Of a DNA stretch of 8,450 bases, positions 1-4,763 are shown piece by piece. The number at the start of each line of letters is the position of its first letter. Position 1 is the stretch's first letter. This DNA is from Hyphomonas sp. (GTDB lineage Bacteria > Pseudomonadota > Alphaproteobacteria > Caulobacterales > Hyphomonadaceae), in assembly GCA_024743015.1 (NCBI GenBank), contig JANSXJ010000148.1, positions 1 to 8,450 on the forward strand, given 5' to 3'. A program made the translations under genes and the position numbers. The notes beneath the pieces were generated by a model that saw only the letters and a program-made list of their open reading frames with translations, was not told the DNA's origin and ran no database searches.

Positions 1-551
1 ATCTCCACGCCCTTCCAGCGTGGCGGCGGATCAAGTCTGAACCTCTTGTTCGTGGCGCTCTTTCTGCGCTCAGGGTTCCATGTCACCCAAAGCTCTGAGC
101 CTTCTTCACGAACAGTGGGGTCAACAAGCTCCCAAGCGTATTCTGAAACCTCTTCAGCCTCATCAACCCAGAGTATCAGAATGCGGGCTTTCGATTTGAT
201 ACTCGCCAGATTGCGGCGCAAACCGATGAATGCGAAAGCAACTCGACCGCATTTGGTTCTAATATATTTCTCGCCAACATCGTAATTCGCTGACAGCCAA
301 GGCTCTGAAGCAATCGCCGCCTTGACCTCTGCCATGGACGACTCATCCAATGAGTTCATAAACTCACGCCCGCAAACCAGAACGCCTGTAACGCCAGCAC
401 GAGCAAACATGAGCCCTCGCACAGCGATCATCTTTGCAAACGTTCGTGTCTTGGCTGATCCACGCCCGCCCCATGATGAGCGATAGTCCGCTTCACCACT
501 GAAGACCGGGATTAGCTTTTGTGGGATCTCAATCTGAAGAGTTTGACCCAC
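1..551 (-). CDS. terL: Terminase large subunit (packaging ATPase), 3' part beyond the window
   Basis: The large terminase subunit is the ATP-driven motor that translocates phage DNA into the procapsid and carries a C-terminal nuclease that cuts the concatemer. Visible are 183 N-terminal residues. They contain a Walker A loop GGRGSAKT (28-35), the segment FIGLRRNLASIKSKA (108-122), a Walker B strand ILILWVDEAEE (124-134) and the coupling motif WVTWNPE (155-161). This set fits the P22/Sf6/PBSX-type large subunits. The nuclease half lies outside the window. The frame has no ATG before the Walker A loop, so I place the start at the GTG at 551-549; a TTG at 560-558 is also possible. Either start overlaps the small-subunit gene, so translation is probably coupled. 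The family is certain; the start is less so. Confidence 0.93.
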   Translation of the reverse strand, partial: MGQTLQIEIPQKLIPVFSGEADYRSSWGGRGSAKTRTFAKMIAVRGLMFARAGVTGVLVCGREFMNSLDESSMAEVKAAIASEPWLSANYDVGEKYIRTKCGRVAFAFIGLRRNLASIKSKARILILWVDEAEEVSEYAWELVDPTVREEGSELWVTWNPERRKSATNKRFRLDPPPRWKGVE

Positions 552-837
552 TTGGAGCAACCAACTCTATTCGGGTGACTGTTTCGAACTCACCGTTTTC
601 ACCGGAACCTTGAACCTGCATGGGCAAAACTTTCCCTAGAAGGCCCATAAAAGCGGTGGGATTTTTGTCGGCCTGCTTTTTTAAGTAGCCAACCATACCA
701 TCCTTATCACCAGCCTTTTCAGCGGCCTGAAGAATGGCGTCCTTCAGCAGTGCGGTGGTCTTGTTCGGGGAGCCTTTTGGCCGTCCTGGACGAGGGCCAT
801 TATTTTCCCCTATTTTATTGCCAGGTTTATCGGGCAC
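529..837 (-). CDS. terS: Probable terminase small subunit
   Basis: The predicted protein has 102 residues and a GTG start at 837. Small subunits recognise the packaging site and bring DNA to the large subunit. The N-terminus is basic and Pro/Gly-rich with GPRPGRPKGSPNKTT (14-28), a flexible DNA-binding-type arm common in small phage packaging proteins. A helical stretch follows (about 29-70, including MVGYLKKQADKNPTAFMGLLGKVLP), then an acidic, polar tail. The main argument is position: it lies directly before the large subunit and overlaps it by 23 bases. The upstream holin-like gene ends three bases before its start, so it belongs to the same transcript. The sequence alone would not prove the function. 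Confidence 0.75.
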   Translation of the reverse strand: MPDKPGNKIGENNGPRPGRPKGSPNKTTALLKDAILQAAEKAGDKDGMVGYLKKQADKNPTAFMGLLGKVLPMQVQGSGENGEFETVTRIELVAPSGSNSSD

Positions 838-840
838 GGC

Positions 841-1059
841 CTACCCATTATCCCGTCTTGCGCGCTTCCAGTAGATCGCAGACCAGATCGAGGCCGCGAT
901 TGTGCCAGCAAGAGGAACAGCACTTACAAGCGGAATGTTCTCAGCGGCGTAGTAAGCGACAATTGCGCCGCCGACAGTTGCGAGGACATCGCCTAGCGTA
1001 TCGGTTGACCAGCCAAAGACTTTGGCAATGTCGTTTCTGATTTCAGTGTAGGTGCTCAT
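841..1059 (-). CDS. Small membrane protein, holin-like candidate
   Basis: The protein has 72 residues. It starts at an ATG preceded by AGGAGG seven bases upstream, one of the best ribosome-binding sites in the window. After a polar N-terminus it has two candidate membrane segments (about 22-39, with one Asp at its start, and 44-63), then a strongly basic tail KRARRDNG. Small size, two hydrophobic helices, a charged C-terminus and a position just before the terminase genes fit a class II holin, the protein that permeabilises the inner membrane at lysis. No endolysin gene lies beside it in this window, so the assignment is an inference. A minor virion or packaging-associated membrane protein is the alternative. 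Confidence 0.6.
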   Translation of the reverse strand: MSTYTEIRNDIAKVFGWSTDTLGDVLATVGGAIVAYYAAENIPLVSAVPLAGTIAASIWSAIYWKRARRDNG

Positions 1060-1244
1060 TGAGACCTCCTGGTTTACGAAAAGGGATCAGCGCGAAGCGT
1101 GGCGAATGACTTTGCGTTTACACTCGCCCTGCGAACCGAAGGAGATAGGCTTCGCGCTGAATTAGGATCTCCGACAAGGCACTAGCGAATGATGGGTGAC
1201 GCTAGCAGTTAAGAGCTGGGGGGACGCCCTGTCGGAGAACTGGG
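1060..1244 (-). other. Structured intergenic region before the holin/terminase genes
   Basis: These 185 bases hold no convincing gene but two large dyads. The first begins six bases after the stop at 1245: TCTCCGACA (1168-1176) pairs perfectly with 1230-1238, continues after one mismatch with GGC/GCC, and encloses a second stem CTAGCG/CGCTAG (1182-1187 with 1200-1205). The second is a perfect 12-base inverted repeat, 1087-1098 with 1149-1160, enclosing 50 bases with an inner GGCGA/TCGCC pair. GCGAATGA occurs twice (1102-1109 and 1185-1192). No hairpin is followed by a proper U-run on the minus strand, so simple intrinsic termination is not supported. A processed or regulatory RNA, or a packaging recognition site, are options I cannot separate. 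Confidence 0.5.
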
Positions 1245-1526
1245 CTAGTCTGGTTGTTCAGTGGAGCCGTTGGGCTCAACGGCTGTTTCTACGCTTGTCC
1301 AAGTGCAGACGGCCTCACCAGGTCCAACCACCGTCTCGTCGCTCTCGGTGTTGTCTTGTGGGGGTTGGGCGAGCTTATCCTGCAGAAGGTCTCGGATGCG
1401 TTGAATGTCTGCCTCAACTTCTGGAATTTTCTCGGCTTCGGCTTTCAGGCGGTCAAGCTTCTCAAGCAAGTTGCCTAACTCGTGAGCAAGGCCTGCTGGT
1501 GTCAAACCGGAGTAATCTTCACTCAT
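1245..1526 (-). CDS. Small coiled-coil protein of unknown function
   Basis: I do not recognise this 93-residue protein. Residues about 12-52 (from AHELGNLLEKLDRLKAEAEK onward) form a heptad-like, highly charged coiled coil. The last 40 residues are acidic, Ser/Thr/Pro-rich and probably disordered. There is no signal peptide, lipobox or membrane segment, so it is unlikely to be a spanin despite its place between two small membrane protein genes. The ATG is preceded by AGGAG at a good distance, and its first eight bases, ATGAGTGA, overlap the stop of the 47-residue membrane protein gene upstream, which indicates translational coupling. It probably oligomerises; anything further would be a guess. 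Confidence 0.75.
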   Translation of the reverse strand: MSEDYSGLTPAGLAHELGNLLEKLDRLKAEAEKIPEVEADIQRIRDLLQDKLAQPPQDNTESDETVVGPGEAVCTWTSVETAVEPNGSTEQPD

Positions 1527-1662
1527 CCTTGGCTCCTAAGTCCCAGTTGTCTTTGATGCCTAATTTGCGCTCTATGCGACGAACGCGAAAATCAAGCGTG
1601 AAGAATGCTACGCCAGAACCGAGAGCGAGAATCAAGATCAGAAACACTTGCACATCACTCAT
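1519..1662 (-). CDS. 47-residue single-pass membrane protein
   Basis: This is a short open frame with one strongly hydrophobic helix (residues about 4-22, VQVFLILILALGSGVAFF) after a short acidic N-terminus. A basic amphipathic stretch FRVRRIERKLG and an acidic tail follow. The topology suggests the N-terminus outside or inserted and a cytoplasmic basic region. The start ATG at 1662 has GAGGA upstream, and the stop overlaps the next gene's ATG within ATGAGTGA. That is the same kind of junction seen throughout this strand and supports a real gene. It is the first gene after the structured leader of the proposed late promoter. It could be a lysis accessory or antiholin-like protein, but no homology is visible. 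Confidence 0.65.
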   Translation of the reverse strand: MSDVQVFLILILALGSGVAFFTLDFRVRRIERKLGIKDNWDLGAKDE

Positions 1663-1952
1663 CTCTCATTCCTCGTTGTAGAAACCGAGCAGCCTCAGTT
1701 CCCGGCACAGTGAAGGACACTGACTGATGCCGCATGCTCCCTAGGGGTGCTGCTCGTTGAAGGGTTGCGGACAGATGACCTGAGCAACACTCCCCATCGC
1801 CGACCAACCGGCCATGCTGAGGGGCTGTCCATTGCCCGCAAACTCTAAATTTCCATTGCGTTGCACTTGAACAGGCGCAGGCAGAAACAGCCCCCTGTTC
1901 CAGATGCCGGGCGTGGTTCTCAGCTTTCGCTGCCCGCTAACTCAGGCGCATC
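1663..1952 (-). other. Long structured leader with no convincing gene
   Basis: About 290 bases separate the predicted start of the late transcript from the first gene. On the transcribed strand I see a hairpin GGAACAG-GGGG-CTGTTTC (1901-1884, one G-U pair); a paired block TTGCG/CGCAA plus GACAG/CTGTC (1765-1774 with 1825-1841, seven-base bulge); and a nested set in which CGAGCAGC (1686-1693) pairs with 1749-1756 around CGGCA/TGCCG (1703-1707 with 1728-1732) and a CAGTG/CACTG hairpin (1708-1722). One minus frame stays open for about 100 codons and another for 66, but neither has a start codon with a ribosome-binding site near its beginning, so I do not call a gene. A regulatory leader is the preferred reading. 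Confidence 0.5.
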
Positions 1953-1959
1953 GAAATAC

Positions 1960-1989
1960 AATATACAGGTTATTCGGATTCTTCGTCAA
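1960..1989 (-). promoter_or_regulatory. Strong sigma70-type promoter, candidate late promoter
   Basis: On the minus strand TTGACG (1989-1984, 5 of 6 consensus bases) is followed by an 18-base spacer and TATATT (1965-1960, 5 of 6). Transcription should begin near 1953 and run into the structured leader and then the lysis and packaging genes. It sits directly after the stop of the membrane protein gene at 1997, between the early operon and the late-type genes. Confidence 0.72.
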
Positions 1990-1996
1990 GCGTGAG

Positions 1997-2182
1997 CTAC
2001 TCAAACACTTCTGGATAATTGTGGTAAAGACCGATCCCCGATGGCACCGCCAAAGCCACCAAAAGATACAACGCGAAGAAACCGAACACTGACGCCAACA
2101 TCCATTGCTTGCGCTTTGCCAGCATCACAGAAAATGGTATCAGAATGATCGCCAGCCCAAGGAGCGCAATGAATAAACTCAC
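1997..2182 (-). CDS. Two-helix small membrane protein
   Basis: The protein has 61 residues, with two hydrophobic segments (about 3-21 and 28-50) joined by a short basic loop KRKQW, so both ends are probably on the periplasmic side. The GTG start overlaps the stop of the NusG-like gene as GTGA and has a GAGAGGG ribosome-binding site, so the pair is translationally coupled. A second open frame over the same bases (2001-2204) encodes a non-hydrophobic, non-protein-like sequence and was discarded. This is the last gene before the late promoter. Its function is unknown; its size and topology would allow a holin-like or inhibitor role. Confidence 0.7.
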   Translation of the reverse strand: MSLFIALLGLAIILIPFSVMLAKRKQWMLASVFGFFALYLLVALAVPSGIGLYHNYPEVFE

Positions 2183-2715
2183 GCCGCCCTCTCAAGCAAA
2201 TCATAACTCACCGTCAGCTTAACCGGCCACCCTTCCATATCAAGCTCCGCCTCTCGCTTTTTCGGATCAGCAGTAATGATCTTCCCCTCTAATCCCGTTG
2301 CTGCGCCGCCTAGGATGCGTACACAGTCGCTTTTGCGGTATTTAGGGTCCGGGATGACCTCTTCGACCAAAGCGCGCGCTGAGGAGGCTTTGAACAGGCG
2401 ATTGGTCTTGATGGCTTCGATCTGATTGTCAGGGATGCGAGCAAGCGTCCATTCAATGCCGTCAAACGGGATGACAACGGGACGGACAGAACGGTGTAAC
2501 TTGGTAAGCGCTGGAACAAGGCTTTCAGGGGTCAGGCCAAGGATCAGGTACGAGTGAAAAGCTGGCACTGCGACCGGCTTGGGCTTGGTCCCTCGTTTGC
2601 CCTTGCGACGCCATTCGCTGACCTTGGGAGCGATAACCTCAATGCCGTATGGATCAGCATTGCGGCGAACGCGATCTTCGTAGGCCTGGTTGAAACGAAA
2701 CAGGAAGTAAGTCAT
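2179..2715 (-). CDS. NusG-like transcription elongation/antitermination protein
   Basis: The protein has 178 residues, close to the length of bacterial NusG. The N-terminal part (about 1-110) has the outline of a NusG N-terminal (NGN) domain, the part that binds the RNA polymerase clamp. The segment VAVPAFHSYLILGL (48-61) corresponds to the 'FPGYVFV' strand, and a basic insertion EWRRKGKRGTKPKPV (34-48) precedes it. The C-terminal KOW domain is clear: SDCVRILGGAATGLEGKI (129-146) followed by alternating beta strands to the end. Specialised NusG paralogues (RfaH, LoaP) act as operon-specific antiterminators. Here the gene is the penultimate one of the early operon, just before a strong promoter and a structured leader. 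The start overlaps the preceding stop as ATGA. The family is secure; the target is inferred. Confidence 0.85.
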   Translation of the reverse strand: MTYFLFRFNQAYEDRVRRNADPYGIEVIAPKVSEWRRKGKRGTKPKPVAVPAFHSYLILGLTPESLVPALTKLHRSVRPVVIPFDGIEWTLARIPDNQIEAIKTNRLFKASSARALVEEVIPDPKYRKSDCVRILGGAATGLEGKIITADPKKREAELDMEGWPVKLTVSYDLLERAA

Positions 2716-3032
2716 TGCAATTTGCCCTCACGCTGAATCTGCCCCGTAAGCGGACTAGTCGGCTTTCTCATCTCTTGCAGAAACGCGCGGCGGACTTGCT
2801 TGATCAGGTCTCGTTCTGATAGAATATCTTCGGGTTTTCCGGTCGGAGAATAGCCCGCCTGATGCATTGCTTTTGCGAAGTGCTTCACAGCATCTGCCAT
2901 GAAAATGCCGGCATGCTTAGGTCCGCTGAACGAGGTCACGTCCATGCCTACACGCATCATATCCTCATGCCTGTACGCTAAGAAAACGACATCATCGTCA
3001 TCGACGCTGTAACCAAACTTGCCTTCACTCAT
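2712..3032 (-). CDS. Conserved-looking hypothetical protein
   Basis: I do not recognise this 106-residue soluble protein. It opens with an acidic stretch SVDDDDVVFLAYRHEDMM (9-26) and continues with a probable alpha/beta core. It ends with a basic helical region SERDLIKQVRRAFLQEMRKP (72-91) that could contact nucleic acid. The ATG at 3032 lies nine bases after AGGAG and overlaps the previous gene's stop (ATGAGTGA). Its own stop overlaps the start of the NusG-like gene, so the two are co-translated. An accessory role to the NusG-like protein is possible from position only. Confidence 0.7.
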   Translation of the reverse strand: MSEGKFGYSVDDDDVVFLAYRHEDMMRVGMDVTSFSGPKHAGIFMADAVKHFAKAMHQAGYSPTGKPEDILSERDLIKQVRRAFLQEMRKPTSPLTGQIQREGKLQ

Positions 3033-3243
3033 CGACCAAATCTCCTCTCAGGCGGGCAAAATGCCTTGTGGTCAAAATCATCAAGCCCATCATCCAGGCG
3101 AAACCGAAAACACCCAAAATAATACCCCAAATGCCGCCAGCGGCGTAAAGTATACCGGCGATGAGGCCGCACACTACAAGGCCTACAATTCCTGCGGGAA
3201 TGTAAAAAAGCACCCACCATGCGATGCGCTCAGAAACTCTCAC
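3025..3243 (-). CDS. Small hydrophobic membrane protein
   Basis: The protein has 72 residues from the GTG at 3243. Two long hydrophobic, Gly-rich segments (about 8-33 and 38-58) are followed by a basic, then acidic tail TTRHFARLRGDLVDE. A longer frame to 3381 exists, but its extra N-terminus is Arg/Gly-rich, lacks protein character and covers another gene in a different frame. I chose the GTG because it overlaps the stop of the 30-residue gene upstream as GTGA and has a purine-rich GGGAGGGG region in front. It may be an inner-membrane protein expressed early, such as an exclusion protein, but the function is unknown. Confidence 0.65.
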   Translation of the reverse strand: MRVSERIAWWVLFYIPAGIVGLVVCGLIAGILYAAGGIWGIILGVFGFAWMMGLMILTTRHFARLRGDLVDE

Positions 3244-3332
3244 CCCACCCCTCCCGCAGCCAGGAACAGCCCAAAGCTGATTGCCGTGAACAGCCATACA
3301 AGCCACTCGGTTTTTCTTGCGAAGTGTCTCAT
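3240..3332 (-). CDS. 30-residue membrane peptide
   Basis: This tiny frame encodes a basic start (MRHFARKTE) followed by one hydrophobic helix WLVWLFTAISFGLFLAAGG (10-28), which predicts a single-pass peptide with its N-terminus inside. The case for a real gene is the exact fit of both ends: its ATG overlaps the stop of the gene upstream as ATGA, and its stop overlaps the GTG of the gene downstream as GTGA. Without it there would be an 85-base hole in an otherwise seamless chain. Its function is unknown. Confidence 0.55.
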   Translation of the reverse strand: MRHFARKTEWLVWLFTAISFGLFLAAGGVG

Positions 3333-3553
3333 GCTGCTGCCTCGAAAGCGACCGGAACCCTCGGGTCGATCTTGCTCGCAATCGGCTTCAGCAGGTCGCG
3401 CTCCATCAGCGCCCGAAATGATGACGGATGAATTGCCCTGTTGGTCTTTGCGGTGAAGTATCCTTGGCCACCGCCCTCCAGGCGCTCAATCGCAATCGTG
3501 TCATCCTCCAACTGGATAAGCTCCAGAACTTGTTGCCACTTTGGTTTTGCCAT
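3329..3553 (-). CDS. Small hypothetical protein
   Basis: I do not recognise this 74-residue, probably soluble and compact protein. The segment ELIQLEDDTIAIERLEGGGQGYFTAKTNRAI (11-41) reads as beta strands with a Gly-rich turn. A helix SSFRALMERDLLKP (44-57) follows, with a hydrophobic strand near the end. The ATG is preceded by GGAGGG nine bases upstream, and the previous stop lies one base before it. It is in the same co-translated chain as its neighbours. No enzyme motif is visible; a small DNA-binding or inhibitor protein would fit the context. Confidence 0.68.
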   Translation of the reverse strand: MAKPKWQQVLELIQLEDDTIAIERLEGGGQGYFTAKTNRAIHPSSFRALMERDLLKPIASKIDPRVPVAFEAAA

Positions 3554-3554
3554 C

Positions 3555-3749
3555 TCAGAGACCCTCCAACATTCCGGTTATTCCGCGCCGGTCGTAATCA
3601 GCATGAAGCGCGGCGATGTGCTCATCATGTGCCCGGGTCAGTGCCTCGGGCCAACCATCTTCATTTCTGTACGCATCCCATTTGTCGCGATAACCCGCCT
3701 CGACGCAGGCCAAATCAAAGGACGCTTCAAGTCGCTTAAGTTCACTCAT
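3555..3749 (-). CDS. Small hypothetical protein
   Basis: This is a 64-residue, mostly helical, acidic protein with aromatic and His residues spread through it (ACVEAGYRDKWDAYR, AHDEHIAALHADYDRRG). The frame is open to 3812, but I start at the inner ATG at 3749 because it overlaps the previous gene's stop as ATGA and the upstream residues are a His/Pro-rich shadow of that gene. I do not recognise the family. Small acidic helical proteins encoded early in phage operons are often inhibitors of host proteins, but nothing here shows this. Confidence 0.65.
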   Translation of the reverse strand: MSELKRLEASFDLACVEAGYRDKWDAYRNEDGWPEALTRAHDEHIAALHADYDRRGITGMLEGL

Positions 3750-3931
3750 GCTGCCATGTCCTTGTGGTTTGTGGTGGGGGCTGGCTCCCATTCTTTCAAA
3801 AGCGCCCGCCAAAGACGCTGAACGTAGCCATGCGAAACACCATACTTTTCAGCCGTGGCTTTCTGCTTTTCGCCGTCGCAGAGGTCGTCGAGAATCTTCA
3901 GATCACGTTCGTCTTTTTCGCGCTCGGTCAT
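3746..3931 (-). CDS. Small helix-turn-helix protein
   Basis: The protein has 61 residues. A charged N-terminus MTEREKDERD leads into LKILDDLCDGEKQKATAEKY and GVSHGYVQRLWRALLKEW, which has the spacing of a homeodomain-like helix-turn-helix (turn at YGVSHG, recognition helix YVQRLWRAL, residues about 25-42). It is probably a DNA-binding regulator or accessory replication factor. The open frame reaches 3976, but the ATG at 3931 overlaps the stop of the DnaA-like gene as ATGA and has GGAGAG five bases before it, so this start is preferred. Its place right after the DnaA-like gene suggests a shared early role. Confidence 0.68.
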   Translation of the reverse strand: MTEREKDERDLKILDDLCDGEKQKATAEKYGVSHGYVQRLWRALLKEWEPAPTTNHKDMAA

Positions 3932-4368
3932 GCCGCTCTCCATCCAGTTCCGGTCTTGAAGACAAACTTCGGGCAATTTGCTCTCAGGTGATCCATGCCG
4001 ATTTTTTCGATCTCTTCAGCGCTGGCCTTCAAAACCTTGACGCCGTCCCGGTCCACTCGGGCGAGTTTCTCGAAATGTTCTTTTGTCCACAGGGGGTCGA
4101 ATTTATGGAGCAGCTTGCCATCGTGCCCATGCGCGCGGCGCAACCCGTGCAAAACACTCGTATGATTTGCAAGGTGCAGCATGGCCGCGATGTTCGGCAT
4201 GGAGAACCGTGAGCTGTCATAAGCGTACAGGTATGCCTGCACGTACCAACGAGGCCGGGCATGGAAAGAATACTGCTGACCAGACCGTAGGGCCTCGACT
4301 GTAATCAGGCGCTCAAAGTATCGGCTCGCGTGAACAAGAGCTCGTTGTAAGACTGGTCCTGCGCTCAT
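3928..4368 (-). CDS. DnaA domain-IV-like DNA-binding protein
   Basis: The protein has 146 residues. The segment ARPRWYVQAYLYAYDSSRFS (37-56) followed by MPNIAAMLHLANHTSVLHGLRRAHG (57-81) closely follows the C-terminal DNA-binding domain of the replication initiator DnaA. It has the equivalent of 'PR..A.YL' and of the signature helix 'DHTTVLHA', here NHTSVLHG (68-75), which reads DnaA boxes. The AAA+ ATPase domain of DnaA is absent, so it cannot act as a full initiator. The rest (82-146) is unrecognised. The gene lies in the replication block, with ATGA overlaps on both sides. Likely roles are binding phage origin or regulatory sites, or competing with host DnaA at its boxes. The domain match is good; the role is inferred. 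Confidence 0.78.
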   Translation of the reverse strand: MSAGPVLQRALVHASRYFERLITVEALRSGQQYSFHARPRWYVQAYLYAYDSSRFSMPNIAAMLHLANHTSVLHGLRRAHGHDGKLLHKFDPLWTKEHFEKLARVDRDGVKVLKASAEEIEKIGMDHLRANCPKFVFKTGTGWRAA

Positions 4369-4763
4369 GAGTTTGCCCCTTCGTTTTCGATTGCTTCTTG
4401 CAGGATTGAGAGGCGGGACTTGATGCGCTTCGAATGCTCATCGACCTTGGCGAGGAATACGCCGAGGCTTGGTGCAAAGTCCCGTTCTTCTCGGATTGTC
4501 TTTTCGTAAGCGTGGAAAATGCTGGCTAGTGGCTGTTCAACGAGAACCCGCAGCCAGTCCTGTGCGACCGACTCCCCGGCGTTCTGTGTGGCAGGGTACA
4601 GGGCAAACATGCGTTTAAGCAGCCCGCTCACTTGACCCGCCGTCCCAGGTGAGTTGAGCGCCATCAGTGTCAAATAGTGTTGCTTCGCTTCCTCCAACGG
4701 AACTACCAGCCGATGCGTGCGGGTGGTAATGTTCGCTCCCCGCTCGTCCCGTGTCTGCTCCAT
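4365..4763 (-). CDS. Possible helicase-loader-like replication protein
   Basis: From the ATG at 4763 the protein has 132 residues. It is helical, with AQDWLRVLVEQPLASIFHAYEK (67-88) and DFAPSLGVFLAKVDEHSKRI (95-114). The pattern of a Trp-containing helix, a 'P..AI..A' helix and then 'F.PSLGEF' resembles lambda-P-type and related loaders of replicative helicase, and the gene follows the initiator as P follows O. This is resemblance rather than a firm match. The frame is open back to 4949, but that part shadows conserved initiator residues. ATGs at 4811, 4799, 4763 and 4664 are all possible and none has a good ribosome-binding site. Whichever is used, the gene overlaps the initiator's 3' end by 50 to 200 bases. 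Confidence 0.6.
   Translation of the reverse strand: MEQTRDERGANITTRTHRLVVPLEEAKQHYLTLMALNSPGTAGQVSGLLKRMFALYPATQNAGESVAQDWLRVLVEQPLASIFHAYEKTIREERDFAPSLGVFLAKVDEHSKRIKSRLSILQEAIENEGANS

Noticed and set aside
1087..1160. The 12-base inverted repeat as an intrinsic terminator.
   Set aside because: The loop is 50 bases long and the run after it on the minus strand is only TCCCTTTT, so it does not fit a rho-independent terminator.
1168..1238. tRNA-like reading of the minus-strand stem region, with a CAG-CTCTTAA-CTG hairpin resembling a Lys anticodon arm.
   Set aside because: Only three base pairs support the 'anticodon' stem, no D or T arm can be formed, and the outer stem is nine bases with the wrong internal spacing.
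1196..1681. A 161-residue plus-strand frame.
   Set aside because: Its translation is low-complexity Arg/Ser-rich, it lies antisense to the coiled-coil and membrane protein genes, and it has no ribosome-binding site.
1655..1735. A 26-residue frame starting at 1735 and overlapping the 47-residue membrane protein gene's ATG.
   Set aside because: Too short, no ribosome-binding site, and the sequence has no recognisable feature; only the overlap speaks for it.
1741..1935. Start-less minus frame reading ...APVQVQRNGNLEF... as a hidden gene before the 47-residue protein.
   Set aside because: It ends in a TAG at 1741, has no start codon with a ribosome-binding site, and overlaps the inverted repeats; chance openness is more likely.
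3244..3381. N-terminal extension of the 72-residue membrane protein back to an ATG at 3381.
   Set aside because: The extra residues do not look like protein and the 30-residue frame fits the same bases with exact stop-start overlaps.
3748..4212. A 154-residue plus-strand frame.
   Set aside because: It is antisense to the DnaA-like and helix-turn-helix genes, which have clear domain matches.
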